From DATKIY01 sp963726755 (GTDB taxonomy: Bacteria; Actinomycetota; Actinomycetes; JAHEKZ01): DNA of 64,000 nt. Positions within the stretch are counted from its first letter, which is position 1; every line of letters begins with the position of its first letter. The stretch is from the NCBI GenBank assembly GCA_963726755.1, contig CAVSDB010000003.1:992001-1056000 (forward strand), in the 5' to 3' direction. Made by a program: the position numbers and the translations under genes. This document shows, one piece after another, positions 32,306-41,596 of the stretch. The notes below the pieces were generated by a model. The model was not told where the DNA came from. It made no database searches and saw only the letters and a list, made by a program, of their open reading frames with translations.

Positions 32306-32824
32306 ATGGCAGAGACAATGCCATCGATCACGGCCATGAAGCCAATCAGCGCACTGTGACTCGGAGTGTTTACGTCCCAGCCAGCCGAATCGCTAACCCG
32401 CGCCGCAATATCCGCAACTCTCCATTGCCTCACTGGGTGCGCGATCGGCGAGATTCTCGGATTGGTCCTGGCGACATGGTGGGGATTAGCCAACGGTCTC
32501 TCGATAGCCCTCTCGGTGGTCTTGGCTTTCTTCTTTGGCTATCTGCTGTCGATGCTTCCGCTGCTTCGCAGTGGTCTGCCGCTACGCAAGGCGGTACGGA
32601 TCGCCCTCGCTGCTGACACGTTGTCGATCCTGACCATGGAGATAGTCGACAGCGCGGTCGTGCTTGCAGTTCCAGGGGCAATGGACGCCGGATTGACCGA
32701 CGCTCTTGTTCTGGGCCAGCCTTGCTGGAGCGCTCGCTGTCGCCTTCGTTGTGACCGTCCCGGTGAACCGCGCGCTCATCGCCCGTGGCAAAGGACACGC
32801 AGTCGCTCATCAGTTCCATCACTG
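32306..32824 (+). CDS. DUF4396 integral membrane protein (two frameshifts)
   Basis: Starts MAETMPSITAMKPISAL after a GGAGGAA site; a slip near 32355 leads to ESLTRAAISATLHCLTGCAIGEILGLVLATWWG, and another near 32710 to the end VNRALIARGKGHAVAHQFHH. Four hydrophobic helices are visible: CAIGEILGLVLATWW, LSIALSVVLAFFFGYLLSML, LALAADTLSILTMEIVDSAV-like, and the segment before NRALIA. The first helix keeps CxxGEIxG and the C-terminus is His-rich, both characteristic of the family. The function of DUF4396 proteins is not established; metal transport has been suggested by their His content but is not shown. Confidence 0.75.
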
Positions 32825-32840
32825 AGTGCGCATGGCGACT

Positions 32841-33125
32841 TCAGAACAAGGTGAGTGCGCCCGTCACGAGGCACACGATAATCATCACGGTCAGCACCCA
32901 GCCGACCCACCGTCGCCAGCCACCTACCCGACGTGCCCGAGCGACACCAGACGCGAAGTCGCCCATCATCGCGATCTCACCCATCGGCGTGTACTGATCG
33001 TTCCGCTGAGAGCCCACCAGGCGCGACCACTCTTCCGGCCCAGGTAGATCGTCCGGTTGGTCCTGATCTTCTGGATGATTCACGCTTGCTCCCTGGTCGC
33101 TGTCTGAACGTAACTCCGCGGCCAA
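32841..33125 (-). CDS. Small C-terminally anchored membrane protein, unknown
   Basis: Up to 94 residues, possibly shorter with a GTG start at VNHPEDQDQP. The N-terminal half is acidic and polar (NHPEDQDQPDDLPGPEEW), then MGEIAMMGDFASGVARARRVG, and a single C-terminal helix WVGWVLTVMIIVCLVTGALTLF. The layout suggests a cytoplasmic domain held at the membrane by one tail helix. I recognise no family. It is convergent with the DUF4396 gene, 16 bases apart. Confidence 0.5.
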   Translation of the reverse strand: MAAELRSDSDQGASVNHPEDQDQPDDLPGPEEWSRLVGSQRNDQYTPMGEIAMMGDFASGVARARRVGGWRRWVGWVLTVMIIVCLVTGALTLF

Positions 33126-33179
33126 CCCCCTGACAGTCGGACGATGTAAGCATCTCGCTGAAAGCTGGACCCCCCGTTC

Positions 33180-33674
33180 CTAAGAGCGCGTTAGCCGGGC
33201 TGTCCAGAGCACACCTTTCTTGAACCCTGCAATCCAGGCTTCAGACCGCATCTGCTGGTTGCCGAACGGAGGGAATGTCGCGCCACCCTGAGACAGCAGG
33301 AGTTGCGCGGCATAGGCGACTTTGCGCTTGGTGGTCGCTGACCAGCTCTGGGGAATCTCGCCCCTGGCAGCCATCGCGCCCGTCACAAAGCCGCGATGGC
33401 AAGCCCGCGGGTCAGCAGGTCCCTCGTAGCCGAGCAATTCGCATTGACCGTCAGCGGCTGCATCAGCCGTCAGCACGTTGGAGTGAGGATCGTCAGGAGC
33501 CGCTCGGTCGTTGTGCACTATCAAGGCAGTGCCCGCGAGGACTGCGATCAACGCGGCAAGAGATACCACCCACAGGGCGCGACGCCGAGTGATCACTCGG
33601 CGAGTGCCTACCGATTCAGGTTCCTGCGGTTCGGATCCGCCTGGAGACTCTTCCTCAGTCTGGTCATCGGTCAC
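33180..33674 (-). CDS. Single-pass membrane protein with extracytoplasmic Cys-containing domain, unknown
   Basis: About 164 residues from a GTG at 33674 (VTDDQTEEESPGG); the frame is open further upstream but that part is basic and not protein-like. An acidic, Pro-rich cytoplasmic start precedes one membrane helix (ALWVVSLAALIAVLAGTALIV). The outer domain has CELLGYEGPADPRACHRGFVTGAMAARGEIPQSW and ends QMRSEAWIAGFKKGVLWTARLTRS. Two Cys could form a disulfide. No family is recognised. Confidence 0.5.
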   Translation of the reverse strand: MTDDQTEEESPGGSEPQEPESVGTRRVITRRRALWVVSLAALIAVLAGTALIVHNDRAAPDDPHSNVLTADAAADGQCELLGYEGPADPRACHRGFVTGAMAARGEIPQSWSATTKRKVAYAAQLLLSQGGATFPPFGNQQMRSEAWIAGFKKGVLWTARLTRS

Positions 33675-34078
33675 GTGGGCATCATCCCGCAGTGAAGCCG
33701 GGGCTGTTAGCCGGTCTAGCGTCCGAAGAGACACTTCATCCAACGCAGTGGATGCCCAGCGTTTCCTGCCGTATCCCCCGTGTCGAGTCCCCTTACGCAG
33801 CAAGGGTTTCCGACACTTCACGTACAAGCGCCGCGAACCTTTCGCAAGGCTCGGGGCGCACCGGGGGGCGCATGGATGGGCCGTGGGAGTAGGTCTTCAT
33901 TGTCTGCGCCGTCGATGCGTGCCCGTATCCAGATCGCGCTTTCGGCAGGTGGTCGAGCCGTCACTCGGTGGTGCTATCGGCGGACGCCGTGAACCCCTAG
34001 TGTGTGCCCACGATCGTCCATCACTGCACTGGTGAAGTGGGGCGGAAACGGCGAATCCGAACCGAGGGGAACTTGACC

Positions 34079-34978
34079 ATGGACACGCGAAACCGCCACC
34101 GTCGCGCGCGCTGGGCCCTACCGCTGGCGGCTGTGCCGGCCGTGATCTGCCTCCTCGCCGCCTCGCTCATGCTCGTCGCAGGCCCGGCGGCCGCGGCCCG
34201 GACGGTCCTCACTTTCCGGCACGTCGATGTCGACGTCCACCGGGTGTCGATCACATACACGATCAACCGGCGCCCGAGCCACATCACCGGCCGTACTTGC
34301 TTCCTGAACAACGGGACGACCCGTGTGCAGGTCAAGTGCGGTCCGCTGCCGTCGACCAACACCTTGCCGACCCGGGTCACGGTCGGCCTGCGTGGCTTGG
34401 CGTACGGGGACTACACCTACACGGTCAGGGCGATGCACATCCGGAGCCTGCTGGCGAAGGCGACGACGGCGTTCAACGTCGGCGGCGTACTCGACCAGTC
34501 CAACATCGCCGCCGCCTCGGTGGGCGGCGTCGCGCCGACCTGTGTGGATGTCGCGGGCGCGGACCGGGCACAGACGTTCACCGCCGGCACCGACGGCCAG
34601 CTGCGCGCCGTGTCGGTGGTCGTGGTCAAGCAGGGTGACCCCCCGCCCCTGGTCGTGAACATCACCGGGTTGTCCGCTGGAGTGCCGGACTCCACGATCC
34701 TCGGCACCGGCACCTACACCGGCTCGGGGTCGGCGGACTGGAATACGTTCTTCAGCGTCCCGTTGACCAGCGAGGTGGCCCTGACCGCGGGTCAGCAGTA
34801 CGCGATGGTCCTCACGTCTCCGGATCCTGACGGCGTCTGTACGGCCGACGATTTGTGGGGGGCGGTCGGGAGTGCTGGTGACACCTACGTTGGGGGAATC
34901 GAGGAGTACCTGTTCCCGGGTGACCCCTGGGCCGCCTCAGGGGACGACCTGGCGTTCAAGACCTGGTTGACACCCTGA
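34079..34978 (+). CDS. Secreted protein of unknown function
   Basis: 299 residues from the ATG at 34079, with GAGGGG upstream. The signal peptide is MDTRNRHRRARW plus a hydrophobic core ending AGPAAAARTV. An Ig-like beta domain with a disulfide pair follows (TGRTCFLNNGTTRVQVKC...YGDYTYTVRAMH). The C-terminal half (AQTFTAGTDGQLRAVSVVV... LTAGQQYAMVLTSPDPDG... FKTWL) looks like the jelly-roll exported domain often found in actinobacterial surface proteins. Intact. Its codon use is noticeably richer in GCC/CTG/CCG than its neighbours, so it may be recently acquired or come from another source. Confidence 0.6.
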   Translation: MDTRNRHRRARWALPLAAVPAVICLLAASLMLVAGPAAAARTVLTFRHVDVDVHRVSITYTINRRPSHITGRTCFLNNGTTRVQVKCGPLPSTNTLPTRVTVGLRGLAYGDYTYTVRAMHIRSLLAKATTAFNVGGVLDQSNIAAASVGGVAPTCVDVAGADRAQTFTAGTDGQLRAVSVVVVKQGDPPPLVVNITGLSAGVPDSTILGTGTYTGSGSADWNTFFSVPLTSEVALTAGQQYAMVLTSPDPDGVCTADDLWGAVGSAGDTYVGGIEEYLFPGDPWAASGDDLAFKTWLTP

Positions 34979-35053
34979 GCAGCCGCCCGACCGGGCGCAC
35001 ACTCGAACTTCGGGCCGCATGGGGTGGGGGCCGAATTGACCCCTCTTTTCGTG

Positions 35054-38000
35054 CTAGCGGCCGAAGAGGCCCTTCTTTTTTCTTTGACGACTCGTTCGCC
35101 GTCGATCCCTTGATCGGACGCATCGTTGGTGTCGGCGCGGGGGGATTGTTGGAGTCTTCGTCGTCGCCGAATCCACCGAGGCTCGCCAACTCGCGAAGCA
35201 AAGCGGCAGTGTCGACGCCGGAGTCCAACTCCGGTTCTGGCGGGAGCTCGGGCAGAAGTTCTTCGACGACCTCGACCGTGTCGGTCTCAACCGGCGCAGA
35301 CGTCGCGGCGAACTCGGCGATGTCCGCGAAAGACGCAGCAACGGATGGTTCGGGTCCGTCCCACGACTCTTCGATGACGGTCTGTGCTTCGGCGCGCTCG
35401 GCGGCCGCGGCCTGTTCTGAGGCGAGACGTTCGGCAGCCCGTTGTTCGGCTTCGAGGCGCGCGGCTTCGGCTTCGGCTGCGGCTTGTTCGGCCGCAAGGC
35501 GTTCGGCTTCGCGACGCTCTTTCTTGACACGCTTCTCTTCGGCTTGGACGGCGGCCTGCTCGGCTGCTGCTCGCTGCGCCTCGGCGCGGCCGGCGGCGAT
35601 GCGTTCTGCCTCCATGCGTTCGGCTTCCAGCCGTTCCGCTTCGAGGCGCTCCCACTCGAGTGCGTTCTGCTTCGACACGCTCGGCTTCAATGCGCGCGGC
35701 TTCAGCCGCTTCTTCGGCAGCGATCCGCGCAACCTCGGCGGCCTCTTCCGCGGCGATGCGTTCTGCTTCAGCAGCAGCCTCGGCAGCGATTCGTGCAGCT
35801 TCTGCAGCGACACGCTCAGCTTCGAGGCGTTCGGCTTCGATGCGCTCTGCTTCTAGACGTTCGGCCTCTTGACGCTCCCACTCGATCCGCTCGGCTTCAA
35901 GACGTTCGGTCTCGATGCGCTGCGCCTCGGCGAGTGCTGCCGCTTCTTCGGCAGCGATGCGTTCGGCTTCGATGCGCTCGGCCTCGCGCTGCTTGGCTTG
36001 CGCAGCTTCGAGGATTGCCTGGTCGGCCTCTTCTTGACGCTTGCGGCGACGTTCTTCTTCGGCCTTGGCTTCGCGCTCAAATTCTTCGTGCTCGGCCTTG
36101 ATCTTCGCGATGCGAGCAGCTTCCTTAGCGGCAGCTGCTTCGGCTTTACGTTGTTCTTCGGCTGCGGCTTCGGCAGCAATGCGCTGCTCTTCGGCGACCA
36201 GTGCCTCGTGGTGCTCCCACGCCTCGGGCTCGACGCGTGCGCGCTCGGCGTCCAACCACAACGCGTGCTCAGCCCACGCCGACTTCTTCGGCGGTGACGC
36301 GACGGTGTTCCAACCATTCGGCGTGCTTGAGCCATGCACCAGGTTCGATGCGAGCGGCGCAGATCTTCGAGCCACTCCTTGTGGTCGAGCCCACGCTTCC
36401 TCTTCCGACCATGACGCGACGGTGTTCCAACCATTCGGCGTGCTTGCGCCACGCTTCCTCCTCGCGGAGTTCGCGCTCGCCGATCAGCCATTCGGTGTGG
36501 TCGTCCCAAGCCTGCTCTTCGCTGTCCGCACGTTGCGTCTCGAGCCAATCGATGTGGTCCTGCCACGCTTCGGCTTCGTTGTTCGCGACGTTCGGCTTCC
36601 AGACGGGCGAGTTCCTTGGCCGCAGTCTCCGCGAGCCAGACCTTGTGGTCTGCCCACGCTTCCGCCTCGGCCTTCGCACGTGCGCCTTCGAGCCAGATCA
36701 TGTGAGCCAGCCAGGCTTCCGCCTCGACGACTCGACGCTGCTTCTCGAGCCAGGCCTTGTGAGCCTTCCACGCCTGGCCTTCCATGGCCTTGCGCTCGGC
36801 TTCGAGCAGTTTCGCCTGCTCGGCGCGACTCTGCTTGGACCACGACGCGTGCTCGGCCCAGGCTTCGGCCTCGACACGACGTCGATCGTCCTCGAGCCAT
36901 TGGTAGTGAGACAGCCAAGCTTCGGCCTCGAGGTCGGCGCGCTGCTCTGCGAGCCATGCGACATGCAGGACGTTGCCTCGGTCTCGGCAGTCGCTCGTTC
37001 TTCGGCCAACCAAGTTTCGTGCGCGAGCCAGGCTTCGACTTCGGACGCGAGTCGTTCCGCAGCCTCAGTCTCGACGCGCTCTTCGGCTGCTGCGCCCGCT
37101 CGCTCCGCGATCGACGGGTCGACCACGGGAGGCGCGGCAGTCTCGAACGCCTGCGGCGGTGCGGCCTCGGGTAGTGACGATTTCGGTCTCGGGCAGCGCG
37201 ATTTCGGCGCGCAGGTTCTGCCGGAGCCTCGTGCTTGGGGGACGTCGGTGGCGTCACCGGCTTGAACAGGTCAGCAAGTGCTGCAGTGACCTTCTTGACC
37301 GACGCCGCGAGGTCATCGTTCGCGGGATCGGGCGCTGGCTCGAACGCTGGCTTCTTGCCGCGGGCGGAGTCGAGCGACGTAACAGATGCGACGGGCTCGT
37401 CGTCGGGAAGTTCGACGTCGACCAGTCCGGCGTTCATCAGCGACAAGATGACGTGACCAGCTTCGAAGACGGTGAAGCCACACTCGGTCGCCAGCTCTGC
37501 GATGTCGCGAACGCCGTCGACCTTGCAGAGCAATGCCCAGTCAGCACTCGACAGCACGACGTCAGCCGCGCCGTCAGGACGGGTCGACAGCATCGGTACG
37601 CCGCGCTCGCCGCCGATCGAGACCATGAGTTCGTCCCAGCGGTGACGACGCAGTTCGACCTCGGCCAGCAGGTCGCGCACTGTCATTGGCGGCGCAACGT
37701 CCTGGCGGGTCTTCTTGGTCTTGCGGAACTTGTGGGCGGCCATCGGCCAACTGAGTAGCTCAGCCATGGCGTCTTTGAGTTGCTCGACGACGAACGCTTC
37801 GACGACCGCGCGCTCGACGTAGCCGAGGTGGACGAGAAGTTCGCCGAGTCGCCATCCCTGGAGTTCGTTGGCTTGGACGTCGAGCGCTGACGTCAAGGCC
37901 TCGGGGGAGAGATCACCGGAGGCGATCAACCGCGCACCCAACTGGGCGCGGCGACCTGGAACGTAGACCGAGTAGATCTGACCTTGCTTGAAGTAGACCT

Positions 38001-38109
38001 CGGATTGTTCGCCGACCGAGTCGGTTACCGTGAGGCAGCCGCTAGCCCCGGCGTCGCCGAGTTCGAGCACAACCTGCTCTACGCCGGACACCATGACCTT
38101 GGTCGTCAC
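35054..38109 (-). CDS. DUF4388 protein with HxxWL repeats and long coiled coil (frameshifted)
   Basis: About 1,015 residues. The N-terminus (1-250) is a DUF4388/PatA-N-like domain: GCLTVTDSVGEQSEVYFKQGQIYSV, ARLIASGDLSPEAL, LGELLVHLGYVERAVVEAFV, then a winged-helix-like part ELATECGFTVFEAGHVILSLMNAGLVDV. A Pro/Glu linker follows, then about 14 copies of a 19-residue repeat such as LAHMIWLEGARAKAEAEAW and KAHKAWLEKQRRVVEAEAW. A ~250-residue Ala/Glu/Arg coiled coil (RLEAERIEAERLEAERVAAE) comes next, then an acidic linker and the basic tail SSKKKKGLFGR. Several indels split the repeats; the last is in an A-run near 35073. DUF4388 is found in signalling and motility regulators; the tail probably builds a filamentous or scaffold structure (inference). 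Confidence 0.8.
36180..37050 (-). repeat. About 14 copies of a 57-bp (19-residue) HxxWL...EAW repeat
   Basis: Consensus xxHxxWLxxxRxxxExEAW. Clear copies include LSHYQWLEDDRRRVEAEAW, QDHIDWLETQRADSEEQAW, DDHTEWLIGERELREEEAW and AEHALWLDAERARVEPEAW, each exactly 19 residues. His, Trp-Leu, Arg and the closing Glu-Ala-Trp are constant. Indels interrupt the array at several points. Two copies carry an extra AERK/LEAER insertion. Confidence 0.8.
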
Positions 38110-38318
38110 CGAAGCTGCTCCCCCTCCGTTGTCGACGCGCTACCGGGCATGGGCAGGGCGGAACTCGCGTGACATCAGCCGATCGCCACGCAGCCAGCCT
38201 CGGGACCAAGGTTGACCTGGTATTCCTTCGGCAGATGTGACCGAATCGTTGAGTCCCCGAGCGGAGCAAGGTTGTCGGGATTGGCCCCTTGTCAGGGCGG
38301 GCATGGCAGGATCTGCGC

Positions 38319-39164
38319 ATGGCCCAGCCGAAGACCATGATCACCGTTGCGCCAACCGGGGCAGAGACCGAAAAATCCGACGCCCCTCCGCTGCCGGTCA
38401 CCCTCGACGAGTTGGTGAGCGCCGCCAAGGCCTGCGAGGCCGCTGGGGCGGCCATGATCCACATCCATATCCGGGACGGGGACGCCAAGCCCACGCTGGA
38501 TCTGACCCGGCTGACCGACACCGTCCAGGCCGTCCGCGAGCAGACGTCGCTGGTGGTTCAGCTGTCGACCGGTGGCTCGGTGCACGACGGCTACCCGGCC
38601 CGGCTGCGGGTCCTCGAGGCTGAACCGGACTCCTGCTCGCTGACCTGCGGAACCGTCAACTTCGGCGACGACGTCTTCATGAACCCCTGGCCGTTCATGG
38701 TCGAGCTGTACCAAGAGACCCAGGTCCGCGAGGTCGTCCCAGAGTTCGAGCTTTTCGACTTTGGCCACGTGACGGCGATGAACCGGCTGCTCGACGCCCA
38801 TGGCGCGCCGTACGGCGGGCAGGTCCATTGCGACCTTGTGATGGGCGTTCCCGGGGGGATGCCAGGCACGATTCAGGCGCTGGTGGCCGCGATTGCGGCG
38901 CTGCCGGCTGGGGCGACGTGGTCGGCGACCGGGATCGGACGCAGCACGCTGCCGGTGATGTTCGCGGCGCTTTCGGCAGGCGGGCACCTGCGGGTCGGCA
39001 TGGAGGACACCCTCACGTACACCCGAGGGGTTCCCGTGCGCGACAACGCTCAACTCGTTGAGCGAGCCGCCGAGGCCGCCGCACTGTTTCAACGCCCGCC
39101 CCTGTCACCGGACGAGGCCCGTGCCATGCTCAACGTCAAAGACCGTCGAGGAGTCACCGCATGA
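38319..39164 (+). CDS. BKACE-family (DUF849) beta-keto acid cleavage enzyme
   Basis: 281 residues. Catalyses condensation of a beta-keto acid with acetyl-CoA and cleavage to acetoacetate plus a CoA ester; the best-known member is 3-keto-5-aminohexanoate cleavage enzyme of lysine fermentation. Signatures: ITVAPTGAETEK, AGAAMIHIHIRDGDAKPTLD (Zn-binding HxH), LVVQLSTGG, SLTCGTVNFGDDVFMNPW, PEFELFDFGH, VMGVPGGMPGT and GGHLRVGMEDTLTYTRG. The ATG at 38319 begins the conserved part; an upstream ATG at 38289 would add ten residues. Intact. The stop overlaps the RsiG start (ATGA), an unexpected enzyme/regulator pairing. Confidence 0.9.
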   Translation: MAQPKTMITVAPTGAETEKSDAPPLPVTLDELVSAAKACEAAGAAMIHIHIRDGDAKPTLDLTRLTDTVQAVREQTSLVVQLSTGGSVHDGYPARLRVLEAEPDSCSLTCGTVNFGDDVFMNPWPFMVELYQETQVREVVPEFELFDFGHVTAMNRLLDAHGAPYGGQVHCDLVMGVPGGMPGTIQALVAAIAALPAGATWSATGIGRSTLPVMFAALSAGGHLRVGMEDTLTYTRGVPVRDNAQLVERAAEAAALFQRPPLSPDEARAMLNVKDRRGVTA

Positions 39165-39739
39165 GCAAAGAACAGACGACCGTCGTGACTGGGGTCGACC
39201 CGGTCCCTGGTGGTCGGCGTCGGATCGACCGAGTGCTGGCGGACGACTTCCTCAAATCGCTCGGTGACCTCTCGATGGAAGACCTGCGCGCGCGGCGTCA
39301 CGAGGCCGAGCAAGAAGAGGCCGACCTGTCGTACCTGCGTCGGTTGCTGCAGGGACGCATGGACATCGTCCGCGCCGAACTGGCCCGTCGTAAGGGTGGT
39401 TCGCAGGAGTCGTTGGTCGACCAGTTGGCCAGCATCCTGGCCGACGGTCCGCCCGGAGCACCGCACGGTATGGGACGTCACGCCACTCTCGAGCCGTCAC
39501 GCGTCGACGACCATCGACGTGCCGTCGAGCAACTCGTTGCCGACGCGGGAGTGTCCGACGTCGTCGGACGTAACGAAGACGAGCTCGCCGGATCGCTCGC
39601 GCGTCTGGATGAGTACGAGCGCGCGGTGTCGCGTAACCGTCGCAAGGTGCAAGAGGCGATGGACGTATGCACCGCCGAGGTCGCACGTCGCTACCAGTCC
39701 GGTGAGGCGACCGTCGACGACTTGCTCGCCGACCGCTGA
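39161..39739 (+). CDS. RsiG-like c-di-GMP-binding anti-sigma factor
   Basis: 192 residues forming two long helices around a flexible middle. The c-di-GMP signature of Streptomyces RsiG, E(X)3S(X)2R(X)3Q(X)3D, is present exactly twice: E53-S57-R60-Q64-D68 (EADLSYLRRLLQGRMD) and E153-S157-R160-Q164-D168 (ERAVSRNRRKVQEAMD). In RsiG the two helices pair as an antiparallel coiled coil holding a c-di-GMP dimer, and the complex sequesters the sigma factor WhiG. By homology this protein should arm an anti-sigma activity with c-di-GMP; its sigma partner is not in the window. Older annotations call the family aerial-mycelium formation protein. Translationally coupled to the BKACE gene. Confidence 0.88.
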   Translation: MSKEQTTVVTGVDPVPGGRRRIDRVLADDFLKSLGDLSMEDLRARRHEAEQEEADLSYLRRLLQGRMDIVRAELARRKGGSQESLVDQLASILADGPPGAPHGMGRHATLEPSRVDDHRRAVEQLVADAGVSDVVGRNEDELAGSLARLDEYERAVSRNRRKVQEAMDVCTAEVARRYQSGEATVDDLLADR

Positions 39740-39761
39740 CCCGACGGTCGAGAGCGTTCGC

Positions 39762-40753
39762 ATGAACGCCACACCGCAGGCTGGTTACGTACCGATCGCT
39801 GAAGTCGTACGTAACGGCTTTGTCGAGGGCGTGCACTTCGGAGCTGCGGTCCTGCTCGATGCTGACGGCACGGTCGTCGCTTCCGCAGGGGACGTCGATG
39901 CGCCGATGCTGCCGCGCAGTACGAACAAGCCATTGCAAGCCGCCGGGATGCGAGAACTCGGACTGCGACTCGACGGTCCGCTGTTAGCGCTGTCGGCAGC
40001 GTCCCACTGGGGGCAGTCCTTCCACCTCGACGGCGTCAGAGCGATCCTGGCTGAAGGACAGGTCGCCGAGTCGGCGCTGCAGAACACGCCCGGGTTGCCC
40101 GAGGATCCCGAAGCGCGGCGGCAGCGCGATCGTGTCGGGCACTGCAGCGTCGTCGATCCAACATGGCTGTTCGGGGAAGCACGCGGCGATGCTCGTGACC
40201 GCTCACCTTGGCGGTTGGTCGTTGGACGGCTACCTCGATGCCGCGCATCCGTTGCAGGTTGCGTTGCAGGAGTACGCAGCGTCGGTTACGGGGGAAGCGA
40301 TGACGGCTAGTGCGGTCGACGGGTGTGGCGCGCCCGCTTGGTCGTGCTCGTTGCGTGCGCTGGCGGATGCGTACCGCCAGGCCGTCCAGGCGCCCGTGGG
40401 GTCAAGTCTCGGCGACGTCGCGACGGCGATGCGTGCAACACCCGGAGTACGTCGGGGGAGACCGTTCCGAGGTCACCGGGTTGATGCGGGCGGTACCAGG
40501 TTTGTTGGTCAAGGACGGCGCCGAGTCGGTTTACGTCGGCGCGCTGTCGGATGGCCGAGCCGTGGCGGTCAAGGTCGCGGACGGCGGATTCCGGGCCGGA
40601 CAGGTGGTTCTGGTCGCGGCGCTGCGTCAACTCGGAGCTGGTGAAGTACCGGGTGCCGACATCGCTGCGCTGGACCGATGGGGCACCGTCGCGGTGCTCG
40701 GACACGGGGAGCCGGTCGGCGCGATCCGTCCCCTAACCACCTCGTTCACCTGA
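39762..40753 (+). CDS. L-asparaginase II family protein (two frameshifts)
   Basis: About 330 residues starting MNATPQAGYVPIAEVVRNGFVEGVHFG. Family (PF06089) blocks: LPRSTNKPLQAAGM, LLALSAASHWGQSFHLDGVRAIL, GLPEDPEARR, then in a second frame HGCSGKHAAMLVTAHLGGW and GCGAPAWSCSLRALADAYR, then in a third HPEYVGGDRSEVTGLMRAVPGLLVKDGAESVYVGAL and GTVAVLGHGEPVGAIRP. Slips near 40140 and 40440. Hydrolyses asparagine to aspartate and ammonia; cytosolic, no signal. It follows RsiG by 22 bases. Confidence 0.88.
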
Positions 40754-40773
40754 CCGCGCCCAACCCCAAATCT

Positions 40774-40828
40774 AAGAACGACGCGTTCTCCCACACTGGT
40801 GCAACAAACTCTGCATTCATCCTGTGGA
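40774..40828. repeat. Dispersed intergenic repeat, copy B
   Basis: 55 bp starting AAGAACGACGCG and ending ATTCATCCTGTGGA, matching copy A at 24686-24738. Its right end is also the left arm of a larger inverted repeat. Lies 20 bp after the asparaginase stop. Confidence 0.6.
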
Positions 40829-40885
40829 TCCCGCGGGATCCACAGGGCTGTTGGCTGTGGATGCCGCGGCCTCCACAGGATGAAT
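40815..40885. repeat. Nested palindromes downstream of asparaginase
   Basis: Outer perfect 14-bp inverted repeat (40815-40828 with 40872-40885) encloses a perfect 24-bp palindrome at 40822-40845 and further CTGTGGA/TCCACAG copies. The arms can form alternative hairpins, so this may be a terminator, an attenuator or a small palindromic mobile repeat. The rest of the 340-bp gap (40754-41092) holds no gene I can support. Confidence 0.65.
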
Positions 40886-41043
40886 CCGCCCAAATCCATG
40901 CCAGATCCTTGAACAACCGTGCGAAATTGGTCGCTCCAGCGTCCAATTCCGCACACAAGGGTTGGGTCTTGTGCGCAATTGAACGTTCCTGCGCACCATC
41001 CCGCACACTTGTTGCACGCTGGCAGACCTAGGAGTTTCGGGGC

Positions 41044-41082
41044 GCTAGCACCCCGCTTGCTATTGCTAGCACCTGCTTGTTA
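41044..41082. promoter_or_regulatory. Direct repeats, candidate operator of the XRE/hbhA operon
   Basis: Two near-identical direct repeats, GCTAGCACCCCGCTTGCTA (41044-41062) and GCTAGCACCTGCTTGTTA (41065-41082), end 10 bases before the XRE-regulator start. Each contains the 6-bp palindrome GCTAGC. The placement fits autoregulation by the XRE protein; this is inference. Confidence 0.5.
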
Positions 41083-41092
41083 CCGTCGATGT

Positions 41093-41584
41093 GTGGAGAC
41101 CCCCGACGTCACTCGCATCGGCGAGTACATCAAGGAGCAGCGCGAGACCGCGCGCGTCTCGTTGCGTCGTCTTGCCCTCGACGCCGGTGTCTCAAACCCT
41201 TACCTCAGTCAGATCGAGCGCGGCCTTCGTAAGCCCAGTGCCGAGATCCTGCAGCAGTTGGCCAAAGCGCTACGGATCTCTGCTGAGCAGTTGTACGTGC
41301 AGGCTGGCCTGCTCGAGGAGAAGGGCACCAGCCTCGCGGTGCCGTCGGCGATCGTTTCCGACGACGTGCTCAGCGATCGGCAAAAGCGCGTGCTGCTCGA
41401 CATCTACGACTCGTTCGTCGCAGAGCACGCGAGCGACGAACCGTCTGTGAAGCAAACCGTCAAGAAGTCGGCCGCCAAGACCAAGCCGACTTCCGCGAAA
41501 GCCACCCCGAAGCGTACGAAAAGTTCCACCCGTTCAACGGCAGCACAACCGCGTACTGCCGCCGCCCGCGCGTCATCTCGCTAG
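41093..41584 (+). CDS. XRE-family transcriptional regulator upstream of hbhA
   Basis: 163 residues from a GTG (VETPDVTRIGEYIKEQR). The helix-turn-helix is ARVSLRRLALDAGVSNPYLSQIERGLRKPSAEILQQLAKALRISAEQLY, about residues 18-66. A middle segment (VSDDVLSDRQKRVLLDIYDSFVAEH) precedes a Lys/Thr/Ala-rich basic tail like that of HbhA (KKSAAKTKPTSAKATPKRTK). Order and orientation match Rv0474-Rv0475(hbhA)-Rv0476 of M. tuberculosis. The stop is 12 bases before the next ATG, so the two are probably one operon. Confidence 0.88.
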   Translation: METPDVTRIGEYIKEQRETARVSLRRLALDAGVSNPYLSQIERGLRKPSAEILQQLAKALRISAEQLYVQAGLLEEKGTSLAVPSAIVSDDVLSDRQKRVLLDIYDSFVAEHASDEPSVKQTVKKSAAKTKPTSAKATPKRTKSSTRSTAAQPRTAAARASSR

Positions 41585-41596
41585 TCAGGAGTTCGT

